Below, one piece after another: positions 1-8,994 of a stretch of DNA of 64,000 nucleotides (positions within the stretch are counted from its first letter, which is position 1; each line of letters opens with the position of its first letter). Made by a program: the position numbers and the translations under genes. The stretch is from JAJDAH01 sp964487605 (lineage in GTDB: Bacteria; Myxococcota_A; Polyangia; Polyangiales; Polyangiaceae). The stretch is from the NCBI GenBank assembly GCA_964487605.1, contig CAZARU010000026.1, positions 1 through 64,000 of the forward strand. Reading direction: 5' to 3'. The notes beneath the pieces are model-generated. The model did no database searches. It was not told where the DNA came from and saw only the letters and a program-made list of their open reading frames with translations.

Positions 1-771
1 CGTGCAACACCTGTTCGCAGGGCCGCAGTACGTCGGCGGGCAAGCGATGTAACCGGGGATTCCTCCACCATCGGAGCTCGATGAATCGGTGTTCGAATCG
101 GTTGGCGGCGCGTCGCTGCTGCCGTCACTCGTCGCATCCGGAAGCGGGGCGGCATCGGGGTCGACGGATGCTTCTTCACTCGGTGTGGGCGCGCCGTCCA
201 CTCGAGGAACGGCGGCATCATCACCGGGTGTCGGGATCGTCGTCGGTCGATCGCCGGTCACGGTGCAACCTTCGTCCCCCTCGCACGAGCCTTGATCGAT
301 CGTCGCGGACACGCACTGCCCGAGGAAGTTGCACGTCGACTCCGCATCGCAGGGAACGTTCTCGCATTGCGCGTAGAGCGTGATGGGAAGACGCAATCGC
401 TCGTGCGCGACATAACGAAGCTTCCTTCTCGCGACGATGCAGCCCGGATATGTCGGGGGCTCGCATTCGCGCGCATCGCGCCTCACGCCGAGGACGAGCT
501 TCACCGTGAGTGATTCGGGATTCGATGCGCCGGGCACGACGACGAGCGAGCCAACGAAGCCGTCGGCACCCCATGGCTCGCGCGTCTCCGTCGTGATTGG
601 CGCTCCTTCGAGCGATGCTTGCGGCCCGACCGTGAACGATGTGACGTATCCCGCTTTGTGCACGACGTTCGTGCGCGCTTCGATGACGACGCGGGTCGGC
701 TCTTGGCAGCTCGCCGCTGCAACCGCGACGACGAGGATCGCAAGCGCGAACGCGAGTCGCTTCAGGGGCAC
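1..771 (-). CDS. Partial lipoprotein with a Cys-rich N-terminal domain shared with the 52369-54120 gene
   Basis: The 3' end lies beyond the left edge; 257 codons are visible. The GTG start at 771-769 overlaps the stop of the upstream cytochrome gene by 10 bases, so translation is probably coupled. A hydrophobic signal ends in ASC (lipobox Cys at residue 21), so it is an exported lipoprotein. Residues 22-170 form a Cys-containing domain with GVRR, GCIVARR, LPI and CVSATID motifs. The lipoprotein at 52369-54120 carries the same motifs in the same order. An Asp/Ser/Pro-rich linker follows, then a Cys-rich stretch (YCGP, CCT) at the edge. The missing C-terminal domain cannot be named. Function unknown; the location is confident. 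Confidence 0.85.
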   Translation of the reverse strand, partial: MPLKRLAFALAILVVAVAAASCQEPTRVVIEARTNVVHKAGYVTSFTVGPQASLEGAPITTETREPWGADGFVGSLVVVPGASNPESLTVKLVLGVRRDARECEPPTYPGCIVARRKLRYVAHERLRLPITLYAQCENVPCDAESTCNFLGQCVSATIDQGSCEGDEGCTVTGDRPTTIPTPGDDAAVPRVDGAPTPSEEASVDPDAAPLPDATSDGSSDAPPTDSNTDSSSSDGGGIPGYIACPPTYCGPANRCCT

Positions 772-2588
772 GACTTGAGCTCTTTGATCCACGCCTCGAC
801 CGCGCCGACGCCAGCCTCGTCGACGACCCGCGTCGCGAGCTTCGGCATGCGGGCCTCGTCGAGCGCGCGCATGCGGATCGGCAGGATCGATTTCGCGACG
901 TCCCCCGCCGTGACGATCTTCCCACCGGCAACGCCGAAGAATCCGAGCTGCGGCGGCTCACATAGACCCGTGCCCGCGAGCGGCGTCTCGGCGCGCAGAT
1001 CGAGGTCGGCGCCACCCGCGAAGCTTCCGGGACGATGGCAACCCGAGCAGTTCGCGTGCAGATACCCGCGTGCCTTCGCCTCTGCGCTCGCGCCGGCACT
1101 GTCCGCACCCGAGAGGAGTGGGAACTGTCCGCGATCGATCGGAGCGTTGAGCTTCTCGTTGATCGCATCCGTCTTCGGGATCTGTCGTGCATCGAGACCG
1201 AGCGTGTAGCCCGCGGTCGCCGTGTGACACGCGGTGCAGTCGGTCGTGCTCGGGAAGTACCAAGACTTCCCTCCCGGAAGCTGCTTCAGGAGATTGCCGC
1301 TCACGAGCTCGGCATCGCTCCCGTCATCCTTCCACGCGTACGAGTAGCCGATCCACGTGTCGATGCGATGCTGGATGAGAAGGCGCGTCTCGACCTTCTT
1401 CCCATCGACGAGGAACGTCTTGATCGCGACAGTTCCGATCGGAAAGCGCATGTCGCCATCGCTGCCAACGGCGCCCTTCTCACCGTCGGGAACCACGACC
1501 GCACGCGCCTTCGTCGCGCCGTCCGACCAAAGGGGCGAGGCGATCTCGTACGCGGCCGCGTTCTTCGGCGTTCCATCGGGCACACTCGGATCGAAGCAGC
1601 CCGTCTCGAGGAGCGACTTCGGCGGCGGCGTGTTTCCGCGATCGAGCACCTTCGAGATCTCGGCGCCGCTGGCCATGAGCACTTCGCCGTTCGCCCCCGC
1701 GCCGACGACGGTCCCCTTCAACGCACGACGGATCTCCGACGCCGGTCCCGTCGGACCAAACGGCGAGACCGAGACGAGCTCGCCATCGGCGAAAACATAT
1801 TGCCCTGCGAGCGGCGCGATCGATCCGCGATGGACGAAGCCCTGTCCGCCCTTCGCAAATGTGGGCTCGACGTGATCGCCCGAGCAACCGGGGATGACGC
1901 ACTTGCCTCCATCCTTGATCGGCCAGCCGTAGCTCTTCCCCTTCAGGACTTTGTCGACCTCGATGTCCTGCCCTTTGTCGGCGACCCAGAGCTCGCCCGT
2001 CGCATCGTCGAAGTCGATCGTCACCGGGCTCTTGAAGCCGCGCGCCCAGATCTCGGCTGCGCCTCCCACGACCTTGAGCACCTTGCCGACCTGCGACGCT
2101 GCGTCTTGCGCAGCGCTCGTCGCTTCGTTGTCCGGCGTCGCGACCCAGACCGTACCGTCATCGGCAACGTCGATCGCTCCGCCGATCGCTCCAACACCAT
2201 CGATCTTGAGGACGACGTTCGGCGCGTCGAGCTTGTCACCGCTGCCCGAGTAGCGAACGACCTCGAGGCTCGTCGTTCCTCGCAAGACGAACGCCTGCGC
2301 TCCCCCCTTCGCGACGACCACGTCGCGCACGTCGGCGCCGAGATCGGCCGCAAGCGACGTTCCCGTTGCCTTGAGCGCATAGAGCTTGCCGTCCTCCGCG
2401 AGCGCGAACCCGTTCGTGATGCGCGCGACCTTCGACGATGGCAGGAGCGAGGAGAACTCGAGCTCGAGCTTCACCGTCGGCTGATCGAACGCTTTGCACG
2501 TCTTCGCCTTTGCCTCCTCGTCCTTCTTGCAGGCACCGAAGCTGGAGACGAGGACGACCGAAGCGAATATCGCGAAAGGGAGCTTCAC
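762..2588 (-). CDS. Lipoprotein di-haem cytochrome c with an N-terminal sugar-dehydrogenase-like propeller
   Basis: 608 residues starting at GTG. A lipobox (FGAC, Cys20) points to the periplasm or outer membrane. Residues about 40-320 resemble PQQ-type glucose/sorbosone dehydrogenase propellers (WVADKGQD, YGWPIKDGGK). The C-terminal part has two CXXCH haem sites, CTACH at 451-455 and CSGCH at 514-518, and a PLWSDGATKAR block typical of the SO2930-like di-haem family. As I recall, that family is usually encoded next to a parallel beta-helix protein, and one lies immediately upstream here (2622-4073). The likely role is oxidation of an unknown substrate with electron transfer to haem. A TAGAAT box six bases before the GTG suggests its own leaderless promoter. 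PQQ binding was not verified residue by residue. Confidence 0.85.
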   Translation of the reverse strand: MKLPFAIFASVVLVSSFGACKKDEEAKAKTCKAFDQPTVKLELEFSSLLPSSKVARITNGFALAEDGKLYALKATGTSLAADLGADVRDVVVAKGGAQAFVLRGTTSLEVVRYSGSGDKLDAPNVVLKIDGVGAIGGAIDVADDGTVWVATPDNEATSAAQDAASQVGKVLKVVGGAAEIWARGFKSPVTIDFDDATGELWVADKGQDIEVDKVLKGKSYGWPIKDGGKCVIPGCSGDHVEPTFAKGGQGFVHRGSIAPLAGQYVFADGELVSVSPFGPTGPASEIRRALKGTVVGAGANGEVLMASGAEISKVLDRGNTPPPKSLLETGCFDPSVPDGTPKNAAAYEIASPLWSDGATKARAVVVPDGEKGAVGSDGDMRFPIGTVAIKTFLVDGKKVETRLLIQHRIDTWIGYSYAWKDDGSDAELVSGNLLKQLPGGKSWYFPSTTDCTACHTATAGYTLGLDARQIPKTDAINEKLNAPIDRGQFPLLSGADSAGASAEAKARGYLHANCSGCHRPGSFAGGADLDLRAETPLAGTGLCEPPQLGFFGVAGGKIVTAGDVAKSILPIRMRALDEARMPKLATRVVDEAGVGAVEAWIKELKSCP

Positions 2589-2594
2589 ACCGCG

Positions 2595-2600
2595 ATTCTA
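2595..2600 (-). promoter_or_regulatory. Predicted -10 box (TAGAAT) for the di-haem cytochrome gene
   Basis: On the minus strand TAGAAT ends six bases before the GTG at 2588, so transcription would begin at or next to the start codon. It matches the sigma-70 -10 consensus at five of six positions, and there is no Shine-Dalgarno sequence. It sits in the 33-base gap after the beta-helix gene, so it would be a promoter internal to the cluster. Confidence 0.45.
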
Positions 2601-2621
2601 TCGCGGGTCGCCGCTCCCCGA

Positions 2622-4073
2622 TTACTTGTCGTCAAAGCGCGTCCACGCGCCTTTGATCCACATGTCTTGGTTGTCCTTGAACGCACCGATATAGGACGCG
2701 GTGCTGTCGAAGAACCCGTCGTTCGGAGGGTTTCGCGCGTTCACGGTGATCGCGCCGTTCGGCCAGGGCCTCGGGTTCTTCGCGCTGTGCGGATCCATGA
2801 GGGCCGGCGCGGTCGTCACGTTCCCGCGTCCTTGCGCGCCGAACCACGCGAGCTCGTCGAAGCCGTTGTCGTCATCGAACACCGGCGAGTTCGGATCTTG
2901 CTCGGCCCCGTTCTCCGCGTAGGCGGGGTTCGTCGCGTTCGCGAACATGATCGATCCGCGAAGCTCGTTCACCGCGGTCACGTCGCCGACGGCATCGACG
3001 CCGCCGTACCAACCGGTGAAGAGCGCGTTCCCAACCTGCATCGACACGCCGTAGCGGAAGATGAGGCCGTAGCCGAAGTTCGGCGCGGTATCACCGACGA
3101 TCGTCGCGTTGTAGATGACGGGCTTCGAGTCATCGAGCAGGAGGCCATTGCGGTTGAAGACGTTCGGTCCGGCCGGCGTCTTCTGCGCGAAGATGAACTG
3201 GATGCGTCCCGCATAGCCTTCGAGCGTCTCGAGCTGCTCGTCACCCGGGTATTGGCAGACGAGGTGCTTCGCGTCCGCCGTGCCTCCGTAGAAGAAGAAG
3301 CAGTTGTCGATCGTCTTGCGGACCTGCACGAAGTCGATCTTCGTCTTGCGACCGACACCCGCGAGCACGAGGCCATTACGTGCATATTCCACGCGAACGT
3401 ATTGGAGGATGCCGCTGTCGTCGTCGGCGTTCGCGCCTCCCCATCCGAGCCGCGGATCGTCTTCGAAGGGCGCGCGCGCAGCGGGCGGTGCAACGCCGAG
3501 GATGAAGAGGCCACGCCAGTCACCTGCGACGGGCACCGCCGCATCGCTCGTGATGACGATCGGGAGCTCCTTCGAACCTTGAGCGATGAGGCGTGCTCCA
3601 GGCGCGACGACGAGCGCCGCGTTCGTGTCTTTCTTTGCGCGGATCGTCGTGCCCGCCTCGATCGTGAGCGTCGCGCCCGAGCGCACGAAGACGTGTCCTT
3701 CGAGCGTCCAGTCGTTCTCACATCCGAGCGTGACGTTGCCCGTGATCTCTCCGGTGCCGCCATCGCCGCCGTCGACCTTCATGCCGATCGGCATGGTCGG
3801 CTTGTTCGCACCGCTGCAGTTCTTCGACGCCTCGGGTTGCACCGTCGACGAGTCGTTCGGATCGGGATTCGTGTTCGCGTCGAAGTCCGTTCCACCTTCG
3901 CCGCCACCACCGGGCGTGCCCGTCACGCAAACCGAACGCGCGACATCGCAGACTGCGTTGAAGCGCTCGCAGTCGCGATCGGTCTTGCACTGCGAAGGCT
4001 CTTCGAAGAGCTCCGAGCAAGCGAGGAGCACGATCGGAAGGGCGAGCCCGACGCGCACCAGAAGTCGCTTCAC
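2622..4073 (-). CDS. Parallel beta-helix lipoprotein, probable partner of the di-haem cytochrome
   Basis: 483 residues. Signal peptide with lipobox LLAC (Cys19), then a short Cys-rich segment and a Gly/Asp-rich linker. From about residue 105 there are beta-helix features: GNVTLGCENDW, SGATLTIEAGTTIRA, a GDWRGLFILG block and repeated short Val/Ile strands. These resemble right-handed parallel beta-helix surface proteins. The start ATG overlaps the stop of the TPR/PEGA gene by four bases (ATGA), so it is in that operon. Adjacency to an SO2930-like di-haem cytochrome matches a known gene pairing for beta-helix proteins. Substrate and ligand are not evident. A carbohydrate-binding or structural role is possible. 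Confidence 0.8.
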   Translation of the reverse strand: MKRLLVRVGLALPIVLLACSELFEEPSQCKTDRDCERFNAVCDVARSVCVTGTPGGGGEGGTDFDANTNPDPNDSSTVQPEASKNCSGANKPTMPIGMKVDGGDGGTGEITGNVTLGCENDWTLEGHVFVRSGATLTIEAGTTIRAKKDTNAALVVAPGARLIAQGSKELPIVITSDAAVPVAGDWRGLFILGVAPPAARAPFEDDPRLGWGGANADDDSGILQYVRVEYARNGLVLAGVGRKTKIDFVQVRKTIDNCFFFYGGTADAKHLVCQYPGDEQLETLEGYAGRIQFIFAQKTPAGPNVFNRNGLLLDDSKPVIYNATIVGDTAPNFGYGLIFRYGVSMQVGNALFTGWYGGVDAVGDVTAVNELRGSIMFANATNPAYAENGAEQDPNSPVFDDDNGFDELAWFGAQGRGNVTTAPALMDPHSAKNPRPWPNGAITVNARNPPNDGFFDSTASYIGAFKDNQDMWIKGAWTRFDDK

Positions 4074-5065
4074 GGCATCACCCCCGTGAGGACGAAGCCG
4101 CGCGGTCCGACACCGACGGTGATGCCCGGCTTCGCGCTCGCGGATTCGCGCGCCCCCGGAGCGAGGAAGGTGAAGTAACCCGCGACGCCCGCCGAGACGA
4201 CGGTGATCGTTCCAAAGAGCCCCGTGAGCAGGAGCAGGTCGCGTGCTTTGCCCTGCGCGTCGTCGAGCTCCTCACGCGTGACGGGGAACTGATCGCGTTT
4301 GTCCTTGAAGTCGCCATACGCGCTCGTGGCGAGCACGCCGGTCACGATCGTCGCGACCCCGAATGCACCGGTGACCGACCAGGGCACGATTGGAAAAGGC
4401 TTCGGTCCTGCCTTGTCCTTCGTGTCCGCTTCGCCAGCCTTCGGCTTCTTCTCTTGCGGAGGTGTTGGCGGAGGCGGAGGCGGCTCGGGCTTCGGCAGCT
4501 CGAGCTCGACGACCAGCGTCTCTCCACCGGAGACCTTCACGCTCTTGTCGGCGCTCTTGCCGTCGTAGGAGATCGCGACCTTGTGCTGTCCGGGGTTCAT
4601 CCCGAACTCGCCGAGCGGCGTGTGACCCACCGCAACGTCGTCGACCGTTACCTCGGCGCCCGCGGTGCTCGACTTCACGGTGACGGCGGCGACGTTCTTC
4701 GCGAGGTTCGCGACCTCTTTCTCGACCTGATCGCGTCGCTTTGCGGGGACGTCGGCTCCGCCGTCGCGCAGGTACTGCTCGTAGCTCTTCACCGCGCACG
4801 CGAAGTCGCCCATGCGGCCGCAGAGCTGGCCAATGTTGTAGAGTACACGGAAGCTCGGATACTTCTCGTACGCGAGCCGAAACGCTGCGAGCGCGCCCTT
4901 CTCGTCCCCCGATCCGGCGAGCTTGATCGCTTGATTGAAGAGGCCCATCGCCTCTTTCTTGCGTGCTTCGCTGTCGCCCGGCGCCGCCGAGACCGTCGTC
5001 GCGACCGTCGTGAGCGCGATGGCAACGAGCAAGGCGGAGATCCTGCTCGGGCTCGAGCGCATCAT
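4070..5065 (-). CDS. TPR/PEGA-domain envelope protein with two C-terminal membrane segments
   Basis: 331 residues. A signal peptide (ALTTVATTVSAA) is followed by TPR-like helices at about 35-115 (FNQAIKLAGSGDEKGALAAF, VLYNIGQL) and a PEGA domain at about 125-195 (VTVDDVAVGHTPLGEF). Next come a Pro/Lys-rich linker and two hydrophobic segments near 230-250 and 285-310. PEGA domains are wall- or surface-layer-associated beta modules, so a periplasmic scaffold is likely. The four-base overlaps with the kinase upstream and the beta-helix gene downstream show one operon. A protein of the same design lies at 54163-55146, also beside a kinase. Confidence 0.8.
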   Translation of the reverse strand: MMRSSPSRISALLVAIALTTVATTVSAAPGDSEARKKEAMGLFNQAIKLAGSGDEKGALAAFRLAYEKYPSFRVLYNIGQLCGRMGDFACAVKSYEQYLRDGGADVPAKRRDQVEKEVANLAKNVAAVTVKSSTAGAEVTVDDVAVGHTPLGEFGMNPGQHKVAISYDGKSADKSVKVSGGETLVVELELPKPEPPPPPPTPPQEKKPKAGEADTKDKAGPKPFPIVPWSVTGAFGVATIVTGVLATSAYGDFKDKRDQFPVTREELDDAQGKARDLLLLTGLFGTITVVSAGVAGYFTFLAPGARESASAKPGITVGVGPRGFVLTGVMP

Positions 5066-6909
5066 TGGTACGGGTTGTCCGTGTCGAGCCCGCCCTTGTT
5101 CTGCGGGGTGCCCTTCTTACCGGTCGCGCCGCCGCCACCGGAGCCCGTGGCTCCGCCTTGGTTGCGTGACCACCACTTGCCGCCCCCCTTGCCCGTCGCC
5201 GTCGTTGTCGTCGTGACCGTGATGGTGCTGGCGGGATCGGGCGGTGCGGCTCCGACCGGTCGAAGCTCGATCGTGACGAGGAAGCTTCGACTGAACGAGA
5301 CACCTTCTTCGCGCGGCTCGTAGCCCGGCGCCTCGATGCGAACTTGGTGGATCGCTCCATCGCGCGGTCGCTTGCCGTTGATCGGATTTCCTTCGAGTGC
5401 CTGACCGTCGACGGAGATCGTGGCGTTCGCTGGTGAAGCCTTGATCGTGAAATCGATGTCGACGGCGTTGTCGTTGTTCGTCGTCGCGCCGGTGAGCGAT
5501 GCGGCCGACCCCGCGGACGCGACCGTGACGTCGTTCTTCCTTTTGCTCTTCGCGATCGACGCGATGCCGACGCCACCCGCGAGAAGGACGATGCCGACCG
5601 CGGCAACGATCGCAAGGGGGACGAACGACTTCGGCTGCGCGCCGCTCTTCGGAGCTGCGGCCGTGACGTTCGGTGGAGCGGAGACTCCGGGCGCACCATC
5701 GCTCGTCCAAACGTGCTGCGCGGATCCGTTCGCGTTGGGGGCGCCGTTCGTGCCCATGTTGAGCGGCGGAAGCGGCGGTAGATTGAGCGGCGGCATTCCA
5801 CCCGGCGGAACCGTCGCTGCATATCCATGCGGCGGCGGCGGCGGATCCGTCATCTCCGTCATCGTGTCCTGCCCAACGGGCAGCTTCGAGATCGGGACCT
5901 GATCGGGCTGCGCGCGGAACTTCTTCAGCTGCTCTTCGATCGCTTCTTTGATCGCCTGCCGCGTGGGCGCGAACTTGTCCGCGAGGAACGAGCCGACATC
6001 GCGCGATGTCACGTGCTGCGTCGTCGATCCGAGCCAATCCTCGAGCTCGTCGGCCATCGCATCCGCGGTCGCGTAACGCTCGTCACGATTCGGCGCGAGC
6101 GCCCTCATGCAGATGCGCGCGAGACGCTTTGAAGCATCGGGACGGATCTGGAGAACGTCGGGGATCTGACCGTCGGTGAGGCGCGCGAACTTGTCCTCGC
6201 TCTTCTCGTAGAAGCGACGACGCGTGAGCGCCTCCCAGAGCATGACGCCGCAAGAGAAGACGTCGCTGCGCCGATCCACGGGCTCGGTCCGCAGCTGCTC
6301 GGGCGACATGTAGGCGATCTTCCCCTTGATCTGGCCATCGCTGGTCGTCTGGACGCGCGAGGCTGCCTTGGCGACCCCGAAGTCGATGACCCGCGCGGTG
6401 CCGTCCACGCCCACCAGCACGTTCTGCGGCGACACGTCGCGGTGAACGACGTCGAGCCGTTCACCGCGCTCGCTCGTCGCCTCGTGGGCCGCGTGAAGCC
6501 CTTGCAGTGCCTGGCAGACGATCGCGCTCACGATGCGAACCGGGACACCCTGGCCCGCCTTCAGCGAGGACTTCATCAGGCGTGAGAAGGACTCGCCGTC
6601 GACGTAGTCCATCACGATGAACAGCTCGCCCTTCTTGGCGACCACGTCGAGCGTGCTCACGACGTTCGGGTGCTGGATTCGTGCGGCGAGGCGAGCCTCG
6701 TCGAGCAGCATGGAGACGAACTCGGGATCCTTCGCGTACTGGGGGTGCAAGCGCTTGATCGCCACCGTGCGCGAGAAGCCGACCGCGCCGACGAGCCGAC
6801 CCACGTGCACCGTCGCCATGCCGCCCGAGGCGATCTCGTCGTACAGGGCGTAGCGCTCGAGCAGTCGCGGCTCCTCGCGCCGCTTCGGCAGAGGCGGCTT
6901 GTTGCTCAT
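5062..6909 (-). CDS. Transmembrane Ser/Thr protein kinase with extracytoplasmic PEGA domain
   Basis: 615 residues. Kinase domain about 20-295: Gly-rich loop SGGMATVHVG, VAIK lysine 52, catalytic HRDVSPQN (Asp158), DFG at 176-178 and MSPEQ at 201-205. A Pro-rich linker leads to a membrane helix at about 429-453, then an outer PEGA domain near 485-552 and a Gly/Thr-rich tail. It is a Hanks-type kinase that probably senses an envelope signal through the PEGA domain. GGAG sits four bases before the ATG, a clear ribosome site. It is the first gene of a five-gene run (kinase, TPR/PEGA, beta-helix, cytochrome, lipoprotein). Substrates are unknown; the TPR/PEGA protein is a natural candidate partner. 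Confidence 0.92.
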   Translation of the reverse strand: MSNKPPLPKRREEPRLLERYALYDEIASGGMATVHVGRLVGAVGFSRTVAIKRLHPQYAKDPEFVSMLLDEARLAARIQHPNVVSTLDVVAKKGELFIVMDYVDGESFSRLMKSSLKAGQGVPVRIVSAIVCQALQGLHAAHEATSERGERLDVVHRDVSPQNVLVGVDGTARVIDFGVAKAASRVQTTSDGQIKGKIAYMSPEQLRTEPVDRRSDVFSCGVMLWEALTRRRFYEKSEDKFARLTDGQIPDVLQIRPDASKRLARICMRALAPNRDERYATADAMADELEDWLGSTTQHVTSRDVGSFLADKFAPTRQAIKEAIEEQLKKFRAQPDQVPISKLPVGQDTMTEMTDPPPPPHGYAATVPPGGMPPLNLPPLPPLNMGTNGAPNANGSAQHVWTSDGAPGVSAPPNVTAAAPKSGAQPKSFVPLAIVAAVGIVLLAGGVGIASIAKSKRKNDVTVASAGSAASLTGATTNNDNAVDIDFTIKASPANATISVDGQALEGNPINGKRPRDGAIHQVRIEAPGYEPREEGVSFSRSFLVTIELRPVGAAPPDPASTITVTTTTTATGKGGGKWWSRNQGGATGSGGGGATGKKGTPQNKGGLDTDNPYQ

Positions 6910-7194
6910 CGGGCTCCGTCACCGGCCGAGGAGTCGTTCCGACCTGGCTTCGTCGGTGCGCGCATCCCGAGCGGGCAGCGTACCATGCCGTTCGGCTGCA
7001 AATTGGCGCGTCAGGTCCGCGGGCCGGGCCTCACGGCACGCCGCGGGCGGCGCGCACGTCTGCGTCCCCGCCGTCGTCCCCGTGGGGTGTTCGACAAGGC
7101 GCGGCGGCACCGTTAGAACATCGTTCGTCCTCGAAGGCGGGGGCCCCGCGGTGTCCGAGGGCGCCGCGCGGATTTTCACTTGGGTGATGCTTCG

Positions 7195-8994
7195 ATGACG
7201 AAACGGTCTTCCGTGCCGGTCTGGGCCGGCATCTTGGCGACGCTGGCGGTGGCTTCGGCCTGCGGCGGCGACGACGACAACAATCTCTTTCCGCCCTCGG
7301 ACGGTGGTCCGAGCGATGGGACCGCGGGTGGTTCGGCGGCGGGGGGCGCCGGTGGTGACGCCGGCGCCTCGGGGAGCGGCGCGTCGGGCGGTACGGCCGG
7401 GTCGAGTGCGGGAGGCTCCGCGGGATCCGGCGCGAGCGGCGGAGCGAGTGGCGACGGCGGCACCTCCGGCTCGGCCGGCATCGCGGGAACGTCCGGAGCC
7501 GCGGGCGCGTCGGGTTCCGGCGCCGGGGGTTCGGGTGGCGCGAGCGGTTCGAGTGGCGCGTCCGGCAGCGGTGGGGGTGGGTGCAGCTGCGACGACGGCG
7601 TCTCCTGCACCCTGGACGAGTGCATCGGCGACGCGTGCCTGCACCGCGTCGGTCCCAACACGGGCCCGACGGCGTGCCCGAGCGGCACGTACTGCGATCT
7701 CGACATGGGATGCGTGCCCGGCGTGGTCTGCTCGAACCAGGCGCAGTGCGACGCCGCCTTCGGTTCTGATGCGTGCAAGGTCAACGTGCGGTGCGACGGC
7801 GCGAGTGCGACGTGCAAGTTCGACGTGCTCGACAACGACATGGACACGTACCCGCCCATCGTGTGTGGAGGCGGGGACTGCAACGACGCGGACGACCTGG
7901 TGTACCCGGGGGCGCCGGAGGTGTGCAACGGTCGGAGCGACGACTGCGACGCGACCATCGACGAAGGGGCGACGTGTGGCCCCTTGCAGGCGTGCACGTC
8001 GGGCGCCTGCTCGTGTCGCCCGGAGAACACCTGCGGCGCCTCGTGCGTCGACAAGCAGGTGAGCATCGCCCACTGCGGCGGGTGCAACCAGCCGTGCCCG
8101 GCGGGTGCCTCGTGCGTCGCTGGGGCGTGCGTCTGCCCATCCGGGCTCTCGCGATGCGGCAACGAGTGCGTCGATCTCGCCACCGACGAGCGCCATTGCG
8201 GCTCTTGTCCCGTCCAGTGCGGCGGGTCCTTCGAGTGCGTCGCTGGCTCGTGTGTGTGCCCCACGGGTCTCACCGACTGCTTCGGCCAGTGCACGAACAC
8301 GGATACGGATCCCCAGAACTGCGGGTTCTGCGGGAACTCCTGCGCGGCCTGCGCGGCCGGCAGCTGCGTGACCTGCACGCCGCCCGTGATGATCCTCCTG
8401 CACGATCAGTCCGGCTCGATGTCGAGCAGCCAGGGTGCCACCGGGACGAGATTCTCGAACTCCGTGTCCGGCGTGCAGGCGTTCCTGGGCCAGTCGCCGA
8501 GCGCGACCGTCCAGTTCGGCCTGCAGTACCACCCCGTCACGCCGGAGTGCATGGCCTCCTCGTACGCTCCGCTCGCCGTACCGGTGGCCGCGATGCCCGG
8601 GGTGGGCGCCGCCATCAGCGCGTCGTACAGTACTCACGGTCCGACCGGGCTCAGCGTGTTCCAGGCCCCGCTGACGTCCGTGCTGACCCAGGCGCAGGCG
8701 GTGGCTCAGGCGCGTCCGGCGTCGAAGGTGGCCGTCGTGATGCTCACGGACGGCATCGGAAATAGCTGCACGGGCTCCGACACGGTCCCGGGCACGGCGG
8801 CTGCCGCCGCGGCGGCGTTCAGCGCGACACCGTCCGTGCGCACGTACATCGTCGGTATCGACTCCAGCAACACGGCCGATTGGAACACCGTGGCGGCCGC
8901 CGGCGGAACCACGAGCGCGCGTCTCACGAACAGCGCGGCCACGGTCACGTCCGCCCTGGCTCAGATCCGGGGCGAGCTCCTCACCTGTCCGTGA
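7195..8994 (+). CDS. Secreted lipoprotein with Gly/Ser linker, Cys-rich region and von Willebrand A domain
   Basis: 599 residues from ATG at 7195, chosen because it places a compact signal with lipobox VASAC (Cys23); an in-frame TTG lies five codons upstream. Residues 24-135 are a Gly/Ser/Ala/Thr linker. Next comes a Cys-rich region including a MopE-like segment near 213-250 (DNDMDTYP, CNDADD, VCNGRSDDCD). Then there are repeats of the type HCGGCNQPC, HCGSCPVQC and NCGFCGNSC. The C-terminal VWA domain begins at about 398 with the MIDAS motif DQSGS and continues with MLTDG and YIVGID. A cell-surface binding or adhesion role is likely. The 3' end overlaps the convergent gene by 14 bases. Confidence 0.88.
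   Translation: MTKRSSVPVWAGILATLAVASACGGDDDNNLFPPSDGGPSDGTAGGSAAGGAGGDAGASGSGASGGTAGSSAGGSAGSGASGGASGDGGTSGSAGIAGTSGAAGASGSGAGGSGGASGSSGASGSGGGGCSCDDGVSCTLDECIGDACLHRVGPNTGPTACPSGTYCDLDMGCVPGVVCSNQAQCDAAFGSDACKVNVRCDGASATCKFDVLDNDMDTYPPIVCGGGDCNDADDLVYPGAPEVCNGRSDDCDATIDEGATCGPLQACTSGACSCRPENTCGASCVDKQVSIAHCGGCNQPCPAGASCVAGACVCPSGLSRCGNECVDLATDERHCGSCPVQCGGSFECVAGSCVCPTGLTDCFGQCTNTDTDPQNCGFCGNSCAACAAGSCVTCTPPVMILLHDQSGSMSSSQGATGTRFSNSVSGVQAFLGQSPSATVQFGLQYHPVTPECMASSYAPLAVPVAAMPGVGAAISASYSTHGPTGLSVFQAPLTSVLTQAQAVAQARPASKVAVVMLTDGIGNSCTGSDTVPGTAAAAAAAFSATPSVRTYIVGIDSSNTADWNTVAAAGGTTSARLTNSAATVTSALAQIRGELLTCP

Noticed and set aside
85..105. gttcgaatc resembling a tRNA T-arm
   Set aside because: No acceptor or anticodon stem around it; it lies inside the partial lipoprotein gene.
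1035..4178. A 1047-codon open frame on the plus strand opposite cluster A
   Set aside because: Composition is Arg/Asp/Val-rich with no domain; it lies antisense to three clear genes. High GC makes such frames common.
6910..7194. Possible small gene in the 285-base divergent region
   Set aside because: Short frames here lack a ribosome site and protein-like composition; it is more likely the promoter region of the kinase and VWA genes. TTCGAC/TAGAAC at 18 bases was considered but the -35 is poor.
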